A DNA stretch of 64,000 bases from an uncultured Mucispirillum sp. (GTDB taxonomy: Bacteria; Chrysiogenota; Deferribacteres; Deferribacterales; Mucispirillaceae). Below are positions 8,196-16,888 of the stretch, piece after piece; the stretch's first letter is position 1; each line of letters starts with the position of its first letter. The stretch is from assembly GCA_944325215.1 (NCBI GenBank), contig CALUZC010000017.1, forward strand, positions 1 through 64,000. The letters are read 5' to 3'. A model generated the notes under the pieces. It saw only the letters and a program-made list of their open reading frames with translations, was not told the origin of the DNA and did no database searches. Made by a program: the position numbers and the translations under genes.

Positions 8196-9344
8196 TTATA
8201 ATAAAGACTGCCTTTGTTTCTGCTGCCATTTAACAGCAAGTAATGCAGTGATAAAATAAATAAAAACCTGTATCCATAAATTTACATACATAAACATAAT
8301 ATTTGACACATCTGCCCCCATTTGGCGAATGTATAAAAACCCTGTTACTCCCGGCGTTGATGGGATTAAGTATGATAATAATTTCACCCATTCAGGCATC
8401 ATAAAATGGGGCCATATAAAACCTGCCATCATAACAAAAGGAATAGATGTCATAAGTAATACAAGTAATATTGCATCTCTATCTCTAGCAAATACACTTA
8501 AAGATAAACCAAAAAGTATAATAGATAACCCATAGGGCACTGCATAAGATACAGCATCACTTAATGAATTGTGCAGCTGAATACCAAAAACCATAGGTCC
8601 TATTGTAAAAAAATATGAAAATACTGCTGCATATATTGGAAGATATGCTAATATTTTACCTAATAAAATTGAAACAGTATTCATATTATCTTTATACCCA
8701 TAACCATTTTCATAACCTGTTGCATGAACAAGCAGTATAACCATTAATAAAATCTGCTGCACAATTAATGCATATATGGCAGGGGCAACAAATGTAACGT
8801 AACCTCCCCTTGGATTAAATACTGGTTTTGCTGTTAAATTTACAGCAGACTGCAGCTTTAAAGCATCTTCAAAATGAACTCCAAGCATACTCATTTTTTG
8901 TATTTTAACTCCTGCTGCTGTTGTTAAAACAATCTGCGTTGCAGCTGATATGGCTGTGGAATAAAGAATAAAATATGAGCCGTCTGCAAAAACTGAAACA
9001 CTTGGGCTTTCCCCCCGTGCTACAAGCTTATAAAATTCATCTGGAATATATATAATACCGAAAACTTCTCTTAAATATATGCCCTTTTTTGCTTCCTCCA
9101 TAGATGGATACTTTATCACTTTCAAACTTTCTGTATTATCAAGCATTGTTACAACTGTTTTAGATAAATCAGACTTATCTAAATTAACAACAGCCACAGG
9201 CATATCACGAACTATGTCATTTTTATATGGAAATGGATAGTAAAAGGAATAAAAAGCAGTGCCTACAAAAATAATTGTAATTGCAAGCTTATCAAATATA
9301 ATTCTTCTATATTCTAAAAGCATTATGGAAAATATATTTTTCAT
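8196..9344 (-). CDS. ABC-2 type transporter permease (second of pair)
   Basis: Inner-membrane subunit of an ABC-2 export system, 382 residues. Topology: one N-terminal membrane segment (residues about 19-37), a large periplasmic domain (VAVVNLDKSDLSKTVVTMLDN...) to about 185, then five or six membrane segments to the C-terminus. This is the YhgE/YbhR-like layout with a long first extracytoplasmic loop. It overlaps the preceding permease gene by 4 bases and closes the four-gene exporter operon. The two permeases are homologous in layout and probably form a heterodimer. No ATP-binding subunit is nearby. Confidence 0.85.
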   Translation of the reverse strand: MKNIFSIMLLEYRRIIFDKLAITIIFVGTAFYSFYYPFPYKNDIVRDMPVAVVNLDKSDLSKTVVTMLDNTESLKVIKYPSMEEAKKGIYLREVFGIIYIPDEFYKLVARGESPSVSVFADGSYFILYSTAISAATQIVLTTAAGVKIQKMSMLGVHFEDALKLQSAVNLTAKPVFNPRGGYVTFVAPAIYALIVQQILLMVILLVHATGYENGYGYKDNMNTVSILLGKILAYLPIYAAVFSYFFTIGPMVFGIQLHNSLSDAVSYAVPYGLSIILFGLSLSVFARDRDAILLVLLMTSIPFVMMAGFIWPHFMMPEWVKLLSYLIPSTPGVTGFLYIRQMGADVSNIMFMYVNLWIQVFIYFITALLAVKWQQKQRQSLL

Positions 9345-10525
9345 AACTGCCTCCGAATATATTTATATGTATATATTTTTATAACTGCAATTGATATGGC
9401 AAAAGCTACAGTGCCAAGAATTATCATATACATTATTTCTGAATATGTAGAGTTATATGGAGAACTACCCCTTATTGCTTCATTAACTAAAACCCTGTGG
9501 TAATGGGTAAGGGGAAAAAATTCACTTAAATAATAAGCAAATTTAGGCATTGCAATCTGTGGATATGATACACCAGCATATGCAAATGTAGGGGCTGCAT
9601 AAACTGCTGCTGCACTAAATGCTAACGGCCTTAAAATAACTGCTATAAAAAGACCTGCTGCCATAGAAACAAAAATATAACACATGGTAGCAAACAATAT
9701 TTTTCCAAATCCATCAACTAAAGGAACCTTCATATATACAAATAAAATAAAAAGCATAAGTGTGCCAGAAAAAATATAAATTATACCATAAGGAAGCAGT
9801 TTTCCTACTGTGTAAGAAAATGGTGCATTATCTACAATATGAGCTATATCATGATATTTTCCAGAACGTTCTTCATATAAAACACCATAAAGTAATGAAC
9901 TTATTACAAAAAGCTGAAACGCTGCAGGGATTAAACCAAATACAAAAAAATACTGGTAATTTAAATATGGGTTAAATAATATTTTTTCACTAAGTTCAAC
10001 AGGTTTTATTTGAAATTCTGCATCATAAGCAGGCACTCCATGGCTCATAAAATATTTTTTATTATAAACATCAGAATAATATTTTACTGCTGTAAAAACC
10101 CCTTTATTAACAAGGGAACCTACTAAAAAAAGTTCATTATTATAATAAAGCACAACTTCTGCACCTTTATAACCTAACACTTTTTTAGAAAAATCACTTG
10201 GAATTAGGACAACACCATATGTTTTACCACTAACCATTAATGAGCGTGCTTCATTCATATTTGTAACAGTTTCTACAATTTCCACATATGGCGATGCATT
10301 TATAACACCTGTTATCTCTCTTGATAAGGCACTATTATCTTCATCTATTAAAGCAATAGGGATTTCCCTAATTACTGGGTTAGAAAACACACCAATAATC
10401 AATGCACATATTACAAGTGGTGTAAAAATAAGAAAGTAAAAAAGCTTCCTGCGTTTATAAAGCAGAAAATCCCACTCCCTGTCAAAAAAATATTTAACTG
10501 TTTTTAAATATTCTCGTATATTCAT
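9341..10525 (-). CDS. ABC-2 type transporter permease (first of pair)
   Basis: There are 394 residues with the same plan as its partner: an N-terminal membrane anchor (about 26-48), a periplasmic domain beginning REIPIALIDEDNSALSREITGVIN, and a block of membrane segments from about 195. These ABC-2 permeases with HlyD and TolC partners export drugs, dyes or envelope components in relatives such as YbhFSR and YhiI-YhhJ. The substrate cannot be told here. It starts one base after the HlyD gene. An attached ATPase domain is absent. Confidence 0.86.
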   Translation of the reverse strand: MNIREYLKTVKYFFDREWDFLLYKRRKLFYFLIFTPLVICALIIGVFSNPVIREIPIALIDEDNSALSREITGVINASPYVEIVETVTNMNEARSLMVSGKTYGVVLIPSDFSKKVLGYKGAEVVLYYNNELFLVGSLVNKGVFTAVKYYSDVYNKKYFMSHGVPAYDAEFQIKPVELSEKILFNPYLNYQYFFVFGLIPAAFQLFVISSLLYGVLYEERSGKYHDIAHIVDNAPFSYTVGKLLPYGIIYIFSGTLMLFILFVYMKVPLVDGFGKILFATMCYIFVSMAAGLFIAVILRPLAFSAAAVYAAPTFAYAGVSYPQIAMPKFAYYLSEFFPLTHYHRVLVNEAIRGSSPYNSTYSEIMYMIILGTVAFAISIAVIKIYTYKYIRRQL

Positions 10526-10526
10526 A

Positions 10527-11516
10527 TTATTTACTATATTTTACATCAGAATAAAAAAGTGCTGTCATACCTGCTCTTAAGCCATCTATTTTAGATTTTG
10601 GATAAAGCTTTACTTCAAAAGTTTTCAAATCAAAATCTGCGCTTGTTTTTGTAGCACTCCATACAGCATAGCTTCCAGCAGGCGAAATATACCTAACTTC
10701 GCAAGGGTATACTTCTGTATCTGAAAGTGCAGGTATTTCCACATTAATAACTGTTCCCATACGTATATTTTTTAATAAGTCTTCTCTTAAGTAAAATGTT
10801 ATCCAAACATCTTCCATATCTATTAAACTTATAATCGGAAATCCTGGTGTAACAAGCTCTCCCTGCTCCACAACAACTGTTGATACTTCCCCATCAATGG
10901 GAGAATAAAGTATAGTATCTTCAAGTAAAACCATTACTTCTTTTAATGCGCCTTGAGCCTGTTCTTTAATAGCTTCTGCTGCTGTTTTATCTTCTTTTCT
11001 TGCACCAGTTTTTGCCATTTCATAGTTTGCTTGTGCAGCACGCACATCATTTTGCAGCACTTTCCACTGGGTTAATGCCTCATCTAAACTTTGTGTTGTA
11101 ACAACACCATCATTGTGTAGTGATTTTACCCTGCTGTATGTTTTAAATGCATATCTTTCTGCTGCTATTGCCTTTTGATATACATTATATAATGCTGTAA
11201 TTTCTTCCTGCCTTGCCCCTATATTTACTTTATTTTCTTGAGCTTCAGCAGCTTTAACAGCAGCTAGTGCCTGTAATTCTTTTGCTCTTAAAGTTGGCGA
11301 ATCTACTTTTGCAAGAACTTCCCCTTTTTTTACATGCTGCCCTTCAATTACAGAAAGAGATAAAACATTGCCAGGAACCTTTGCTGCTACCTGCACTTGT
11401 TTTGCATGAACTTCCCCCTGTATAGTAAGTGGAACAGGACGTGTTGCATACCAAACACTAACAGAAATAATGGCTCCCACCACAATAAATGCTAAAGAAT
11501 AATAAATATATTTCAT
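10527..11516 (-). CDS. HlyD-family membrane fusion protein
   Basis: Periplasmic adaptor linking the ABC-2 permeases to the TolC channel. The 329 residues begin with a membrane anchor (residues 6-24), then a lipoyl/barrel-sandwich half (GEVHAKQVQVAAKVPGNVLSLSVIEGQHVKKGEVLAKVDSPTL). A long alpha-hairpin covers about 75-195 (alanine- and glutamate-rich), followed by the second lipoyl half (DTILYSPIDGEVSTVVVEQGELVTPGFPIISLIDM) and a beta-barrel region. It starts 18 bases after the TolC-like gene. Confidence 0.92.
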   Translation of the reverse strand: MKYIYYSLAFIVVGAIISVSVWYATRPVPLTIQGEVHAKQVQVAAKVPGNVLSLSVIEGQHVKKGEVLAKVDSPTLRAKELQALAAVKAAEAQENKVNIGARQEEITALYNVYQKAIAAERYAFKTYSRVKSLHNDGVVTTQSLDEALTQWKVLQNDVRAAQANYEMAKTGARKEDKTAAEAIKEQAQGALKEVMVLLEDTILYSPIDGEVSTVVVEQGELVTPGFPIISLIDMEDVWITFYLREDLLKNIRMGTVINVEIPALSDTEVYPCEVRYISPAGSYAVWSATKTSADFDLKTFEVKLYPKSKIDGLRAGMTALFYSDVKYSK

Positions 11517-11534
11517 AAAAACGTCTCCTAATAA

Positions 11535-12947
11535 TTATTTAAGACCTGGTTCTACAAAAGCACGTGCTCTATATGTTTCAAAAGAATCAAATATTCCTGA
11601 AGTTGCAAGCATACCTAATAGTGCCATATCAAATTTATAAGCTGCTGTAATAGCAGACATTTTTGAGTTTGATAATGCAAGTTCAGCATCTACCACATCA
11701 AGCGAAGTTGCCATACCTTGATTAAAAGCTTTCTGCCTTGCTCTTAAATATTCTTCAGAAAATGCACGAGATTTAAGTGAAGCCATATAATCTTCCCTTG
11801 CATTCTGCATTGTTAAATACTGCTGTTCAACAAGAGTTCTAATATCTTTTTCTGCACGGACTACCATTAATTTTGTGCTTTCTTCTGCCTGTTTGCTTGC
11901 TCTATATTGATGATAATTTTGTAAACCGTCAAATAAGTTTAACGATACCTGAACACCTACCATATATTCTGGTGACATAGATGAAAGCTGATAATCATAA
12001 ATATTTGCCATACCAAAAGCATTTACTTTAGGAATAAAAGAAGATACACTATTTATCACCCCAGCTTTTGCAATGTTTTTAGCTTCTTGAACCTGCTTTA
12101 TTTTACCATTAGATGATACTGCCATATCTTGAAAATATACAAGGCTTTCCACATCTTTTTCTGCAATAATAAATAATGGAGTTGACGGAGTAACATTATC
12201 TTCCTGACTGTTTATCATAGATTTTAATGCTGATTCTGCTAATTTTGCTTCTCTTATAGAAGTATTTAATGAATTTTCTGCATCACTTAATGCCATTTCT
12301 GCATGCAGCCTTTCCACCTTTGCAAGCATACCAGCTTTTTCAAGTTTTAATGCTTTATTATAATGGTCCTGCATAGAGTCCCGCACTTCCTTTTTTACTT
12401 CAATTACTTCACGCATAAAGCGTAATGTAAAATATTTCTCTGCCATTGAAACACCAAGCTCATCATGGCGAACCTTTTGCCCAGCTTTTGAAATATTAAG
12501 GTTTGCACTGGCTAATTTATTAGCTGCAAATATTTTACCACCAGTAAATACAGGCCAAAGCATAGTTGCATTAAGTGTAAAAAACTGTTCTTGTTGCACA
12601 ACCTGTTGTGTTGTATCTGGAAAATTAAGTGGTGGTAAAGGAATAGGAAGTCCTCCAAGCACTCCATTAATACCGCTTTTTACATGGGTTAAATCTACGT
12701 CCATAACTAAATCATTACCAAAATAGGTATATACCCCGTTAATAAAAAAACGTGGTGAATAAAGCCCAAGTGCTGCCTTTTTTAAATACTGCTTTTCCTT
12801 ATAATCAGACTCTGCCTGAGCCATACTTTCATGAGTGCCGTATAACCTTTCTAATGCCTCAGCATATGATACTTCCGACGCATTTACATTGTTATAAAAA
12901 CATATAAAGAAAAATAATAAAAAAACAATTTGATTTAATTTTTGCAT
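11535..12947 (-). CDS. TolC-family outer membrane efflux protein
   Basis: Outer-membrane channel of the exporter. There are 470 residues from the ATG at 12947, whose product starts with a signal peptide (MQKLNQIVFLLFFFICFYNNVNA). The longer frame to 13040 would put 31 unlikely residues before the signal. Two OEP repeats are visible: SYAEALERLYGTHESMAQAESDYKEKQYLKKAALGLYSPRF near the N-terminus and a similar helix-rich block from about 250. Long coiled-coil stretches contain LEKAGMLAKVERLHAEMALSDAENSL and AFNQGMATSLDVVDAELALSNSK, typical of TolC. First gene of the operon. Confidence 0.92.
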   Translation of the reverse strand: MQKLNQIVFLLFFFICFYNNVNASEVSYAEALERLYGTHESMAQAESDYKEKQYLKKAALGLYSPRFFINGVYTYFGNDLVMDVDLTHVKSGINGVLGGLPIPLPPLNFPDTTQQVVQQEQFFTLNATMLWPVFTGGKIFAANKLASANLNISKAGQKVRHDELGVSMAEKYFTLRFMREVIEVKKEVRDSMQDHYNKALKLEKAGMLAKVERLHAEMALSDAENSLNTSIREAKLAESALKSMINSQEDNVTPSTPLFIIAEKDVESLVYFQDMAVSSNGKIKQVQEAKNIAKAGVINSVSSFIPKVNAFGMANIYDYQLSSMSPEYMVGVQVSLNLFDGLQNYHQYRASKQAEESTKLMVVRAEKDIRTLVEQQYLTMQNAREDYMASLKSRAFSEEYLRARQKAFNQGMATSLDVVDAELALSNSKMSAITAAYKFDMALLGMLATSGIFDSFETYRARAFVEPGLK

Positions 12948-12984
12948 ATTACCATACCAAATATATTTTCGTAATTCCACATAT

Positions 12985-13013
12985 ATTATACAATAATTTT
13001 TATATTTTACTAC
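12985..13013 (-). promoter_or_regulatory. Candidate promoter of the exporter operon
   Basis: Perfect TATAAT at 12990-12985 (minus strand), with a weak GTAGTA 17 bases upstream. The predicted start would leave a leader of about 30 bases before the TolC-like ATG. Confidence 0.4.
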
Positions 13014-13084
13014 TATTATTTTATTGATTTTTAAATACATTATTAAGTATTATGTATTTTATTAGACATAAGGATACAAAGTGT

Positions 13085-13633
13085 ATGTACTTAAATTTTA
13101 ATTTTTTAGCAGTAATAGATGATAACTACTTTATGGATAATGCATTTTTTTATGCTTCTAAAATTGAAAACTATGCTGATATTATATGGTATAGGATTAA
13201 AAATAAAGATAGCAATTATGAAAAAAAAATAAAGAAAATGCGTTTACTCGTAAAAAAATGTCCACTTGTTTTAAGCTGTGATTATGTATCTGCTTTAAAA
13301 TATGGATATAATGGTGTTCATCTTAATAAATCATGTGTTGAAAATTTAGAGTATATAAAAGAAAAAGGACTTATAACTGGTTATTCAAGCCACAGTGCAA
13401 ATGAATTAGAGTTAATTAATACAGATTATTATACATTAAGCCCAGTATATGATACACCAAAAGATTATAAGGTAAAACCTTTAGGAATTATAGATTATAA
13501 TAAAAATAAAAAAGTATATGCTTTAGGTGGTATAAATTTAGAAAATTTAAAAGATACTGCAGACCATTTCTATGGGGTTGCGGGTATCAGGCTTGTGGAA
13601 GAAATTGTAAATAAACTAATTTTTAATACGTAA
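13085..13633 (+). CDS. ThiE/TenI-like TIM-barrel protein (thiamine phosphate synthase superfamily)
   Basis: There are 182 residues from the ATG at 13085, which has AAGGA about 10 bases upstream; an in-frame ATG at 13052 has no ribosome-binding site. Superfamily motifs are visible: YGYNGVHLNKSC, ITGYSSHSANEL, TLSPVYDTPKDYKVKPLG, VYALGGINLENL and GVAGIRLVEE. ThiE joins HMP-PP and thiazole phosphate, while TenI aromatises the thiazole. The protein is shorter than ThiE (about 210) and lacks an obvious N-terminal pyrophosphate motif (typical QYR-K), so TenI-like function is as likely. No other thiamine gene is adjacent. It ends 18 bases inside the convergent RhtB gene. Confidence 0.68.
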   Translation: MYLNFNFLAVIDDNYFMDNAFFYASKIENYADIIWYRIKNKDSNYEKKIKKMRLLVKKCPLVLSCDYVSALKYGYNGVHLNKSCVENLEYIKEKGLITGYSSHSANELELINTDYYTLSPVYDTPKDYKVKPLGIIDYNKNKKVYALGGINLENLKDTADHFYGVAGIRLVEEIVNKLIFNT

Positions 13634-14236
13634 AATATTTAATCCTAAAATAATAAATATTACACCAGATATTTTATTTAAATAGCTTGAAAAATTTGAT
13701 GTTCTTAAAGATGAAGAAATATAAGATGATGCTGCGACTAAAAATAAACTCCAAACCGTTCCTATAGCAATAAATGTTAAACCTAATATTAGAAATGGAA
13801 CAGGTGTAGAAGCATTAATGTTTACAAACTGGGGAAGAAGTGCTAAAAAAAATAAAGCTACTTTAGGATTTAATATATTTGTAAAAAAACCCTGTCTAAA
13901 TGTTTTTTTAATGGAAACTGTTGCTTTTTCTGATGATATAATAATATTAGATTTTGATTTAATAGCCATTATGCCAAGATATATTAAATATGCTGCACCT
14001 GCAATTTTTACAATATTAAAAAGTAAAGATGAAGTCATTAAAATAATAGATAAACCAAAAGCAGCTAAAGCCGTATGAACAAATAACCCACAAATAATAC
14101 CAGCAACTGAAGCAAACCCCTGCTTGTATCCACCAGCTATTGATTTTGTCAGTATAAATATAGTATCAGCACCCGGTGTTATGCTTAAAATAATTACAGC
14201 TCCAATAAAGCCTAAATAATCCGTTATATTTTCCAT
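13616..14236 (-). CDS. LysE/RhtB-family amino-acid exporter
   Basis: Inner-membrane exporter of 206 residues with about six membrane segments. Family hallmarks: the N-terminal block SITPGADTIFILTKSIAGGYKQGFASVAGI, then AGAAYLIYLGIMAIKS and FRQGFFTNILNPKVALFFLALLPQFV. Members expel amino acids such as threonine, homoserine or leucine; the substrate is not predictable here. Its start touches the stop of gspF (one shared base), so it may be co-transcribed as the last gene after gspC-F. It converges with and overlaps the ThiE-like gene. Confidence 0.9.
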   Translation of the reverse strand: MENITDYLGFIGAVIILSITPGADTIFILTKSIAGGYKQGFASVAGIICGLFVHTALAAFGLSIILMTSSLLFNIVKIAGAAYLIYLGIMAIKSKSNIIISSEKATVSIKKTFRQGFFTNILNPKVALFFLALLPQFVNINASTPVPFLILGLTFIAIGTVWSLFLVAASSYISSSLRTSNFSSYLNKISGVIFIILGLNILRIKN

Positions 14237-15435
14237 TACTGCACCAAAGAATTCATAGAGAATAAAGGCTGCATTATTGATATTACAATAAAACCAACAA
14301 GCACACCTATTATAACAATAAATATAGGCTCAATAGCCGAAATAAATGATGTTAAAAATTTATCTACATTTTTAGAATAAAATTCATTTACACGTTCTAA
14401 AAGTTCAGGCATATTACCTGAAGATTCACCAGTTGATACCGCTGCTGGAAAAAGCTCTGGAAAAATCCCTGCATTTCTAACTGCTACTGAAAATTTTGTT
14501 CCAGACTGAACAGCCTCCCTTACTTGAGCAATAGTATCATACATATATTTATTATCTATTACTAAAGATGCATAATGAAGTGCATCTGTTAAAGGCAGCC
14601 CTTCTTTTAGCTGAAATGATAAAACATGTGCAAATTTGGCAACAGATACATGGGAAATAAGGTTTATCTTAAAAAGCTTTTTATCAACTGCTAACCTAAA
14701 TTTTGGATTATTTTTATATAAATACCTGATAGCAAATATAATAAATAATAAAAATAATAATAGTACAAGCCCATAATTACTTACAAAATCAGATACTTTT
14801 AATAAAAACTGAGTAGAAGCTGGTATCTGCTGTTTCATAGATGAAAAGATTGATTCCATTTTTGGAACAACAAAAGCAAGTAAAAAGCCAAGAACAGCAA
14901 AGCCCATTACAAGTATAGTCATAGGATATATCATAGCCGTTTTTATTTTGTCTGTATTTTTCCTTTTATCATCTTCATAAACTGCAATATCTGCTAAAAC
15001 TGCTGCAAGTTTACCAACCTGCTCTGATGCTTTAATTAAATTTACATACATTGGATCAAATATTTTTGGGTATTTAGATAAACTTTCTGAAAAACGCATA
15101 CCTTCAGACACTTTTGAAGCAGATTCCATTAAAGCATTTTTCAAATGCTGTTCTTTCGTGCTTTTTGCAACTATTTTCACTGCTTCTACCAAAGGAATAC
15201 CACTTCTTAAAAGTAATGAAAGCTGAAAAAAAGTATCTGATAAGTTTAATTTTTTTGCAAACATTTCCTGCAGCTTTGCTAAAGATGAACTAGATGAGCC
15301 TGATTCTGTAATGCTGGAAACAAAAATCCCTTCTGATAAAAGCTCATTAGTAAGAGACTGCTTGCTTAATGCATCACGGACACCTTTTACTTCCTTTCCT
15401 GTTTTTGATATTCCTTTATAAATATAACTTGGCAT
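14236..15435 (-). CDS. gspF: Type II secretion inner-membrane platform protein GspF
   Basis: Polytopic core of the inner-membrane assembly platform that couples the GspE ATPase to the pseudopilus. There are 399 residues with two T2SSF repeats (FFQLSLLLRSGIPLVEAVKI at about 69-90 and FAHVLSFQLKEGLPLTDALHYA at about 268-290). Each is followed by membrane segments, the last at about 370-392 (IEPIFIVIIGVLVGFIVISIMQP). The N-terminus MPSYIYKGISKTGKEVKGVRDA is canonical. Shares one base with gspE upstream and with the RhtB exporter downstream. Confidence 0.95.
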   Translation of the reverse strand: MPSYIYKGISKTGKEVKGVRDALSKQSLTNELLSEGIFVSSITESGSSSSSLAKLQEMFAKKLNLSDTFFQLSLLLRSGIPLVEAVKIVAKSTKEQHLKNALMESASKVSEGMRFSESLSKYPKIFDPMYVNLIKASEQVGKLAAVLADIAVYEDDKRKNTDKIKTAMIYPMTILVMGFAVLGFLLAFVVPKMESIFSSMKQQIPASTQFLLKVSDFVSNYGLVLLLFLLFIIFAIRYLYKNNPKFRLAVDKKLFKINLISHVSVAKFAHVLSFQLKEGLPLTDALHYASLVIDNKYMYDTIAQVREAVQSGTKFSVAVRNAGIFPELFPAAVSTGESSGNMPELLERVNEFYSKNVDKFLTSFISAIEPIFIVIIGVLVGFIVISIMQPLFSMNSLVQ

Positions 15436-16886
15436 TAATCAACCTTTGTAACAGAAAGCACTTCTGAAGGGGTAGTAATACCCTTTTCAACTAATGACGC
15501 ACCATATTCAAACATGGTCCTAAACCCTTCTTTCCTTGCTGCCTCTTTAATATCATAACTTGATGCTCTTTTATTTATTAAAACACGCAAGCTGTCAGTA
15601 ATTTCAAGCATTTCAAAAATACCAATCCTGCCACGATAGCCTGTATTAAAACAGTTTGGGCAGCCCTTACCTGCCATGTATTTATCAATAGTTATACCAG
15701 CTTTAGCAAAGGTGGATTTTATAAAATCATCTGCCTGCACTTCTTCCTGACAGTGTGGACAAATTTTACGAACAAGCCTTTGACCTATTACAATAGCAAG
15801 TGATGAGGAAATTAAAAATGGCTCAACTTCCATTTCTATTAAACGTGCTATTGCTGTTGGTGAGTCGTTTGTGTGCAGTGTAGATAAAACCAAGTGACCT
15901 GTCAATGATGCCTGTATGGCAGCTTCTGCTGTCTCATTATCCCTAATTTCACCAACAAGTATAATATCTGGGTCCTGCCTTAAAAAAGTTTTAATGGCTT
16001 GGGCAAATGTTAAATTAACAGCAGGGTTCATTTGCACCTGCGTAACATTATCAATATGGTATTCCACTGGGTCTTCTATTGTTACCACGTTTTTATTATC
16101 CCTGTTCATAGCAAGCAGTGATGCATATAAAGTTGTTGTTTTACCACTACCTGTTGGACCTGTTACTAATATAATACCATTTGGCCTGTCAAGATATGGG
16201 CGAAATCTTTCATAAAGTTCACCATCTAAACCTATCTGCTGCAAAGATGTAAAATCTGAAGAACGCTCTAGTATCCTTAAAACTGCCTTCTCACCGTTAA
16301 TAGATGGCATAGTAGATACACGAATATCTATAACTCTGTTACCAATTTTTAAATTTATCCTGCCATCTTGAGCACGCCTTGTTTCTGCCACATCAAGCTG
16401 TCCAATAACTTTAATACGTGCTAAAATTGGATCATGAACACTTTTTGGATATGTTTTTAAGGTATTTAAACAACCATCTACTCTAATGCGAATTAAAAAT
16501 GCTCCATCTCTGCCTTCAAAATGAATATCACTGGCACCATTTTTAACAGCACTAATTATTATTTGGTTTACAAGACGAATAACTGGTGCGTCATCATAAG
16601 AAGAAGTTAAGATATTTGCGTCATCATCAATATCATCACTTTCTTCTGCTGTTACATCATCAACTTCTCCACCAAAGCTTTCTAAAATCTCTAATATATG
16701 TTTTTTTTCTGCATATTCATAATCAGGGGATATGCCTAGAGAAAAGCTCATAAATTTAGCTTTTTGCAGCCCATGTTCATCACTGTAAAAAAACTTTACT
16801 TTATCATCTTCTTCCACAGGAACAAAATCACTTTTATCAGGAAATTTCATGTAATGAGCTCTTACTTTCTCAAACTCAGCATTCAT
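15435..16886 (-). CDS. gspE: Type II secretion ATPase GspE
   Basis: Cytoplasmic hexameric ATPase that powers pseudopilus assembly. 483 residues. The ATPase core has Walker A GPTGSGKTT (about 246-254), Asp box VVTIEDPVEYHID, Walker B DPDIILVGEIRDNETAEAA and the His box SLTGHLVLSTLHTNDS. A zinc-finger insertion has CPHC and CPNC about 30 residues apart (about 376-410). The N-terminal GspL-binding region is short and carries an acidic stretch (EESDDIDDDA). Three bases separate it from gspD. Confidence 0.96.
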   Translation of the reverse strand: MNAEFEKVRAHYMKFPDKSDFVPVEEDDKVKFFYSDEHGLQKAKFMSFSLGISPDYEYAEKKHILEILESFGGEVDDVTAEESDDIDDDANILTSSYDDAPVIRLVNQIIISAVKNGASDIHFEGRDGAFLIRIRVDGCLNTLKTYPKSVHDPILARIKVIGQLDVAETRRAQDGRINLKIGNRVIDIRVSTMPSINGEKAVLRILERSSDFTSLQQIGLDGELYERFRPYLDRPNGIILVTGPTGSGKTTTLYASLLAMNRDNKNVVTIEDPVEYHIDNVTQVQMNPAVNLTFAQAIKTFLRQDPDIILVGEIRDNETAEAAIQASLTGHLVLSTLHTNDSPTAIARLIEMEVEPFLISSSLAIVIGQRLVRKICPHCQEEVQADDFIKSTFAKAGITIDKYMAGKGCPNCFNTGYRGRIGIFEMLEITDSLRVLINKRASSYDIKEAARKEGFRTMFEYGASLVEKGITTPSEVLSVTKVD

Positions 16887-16888
16887 TA

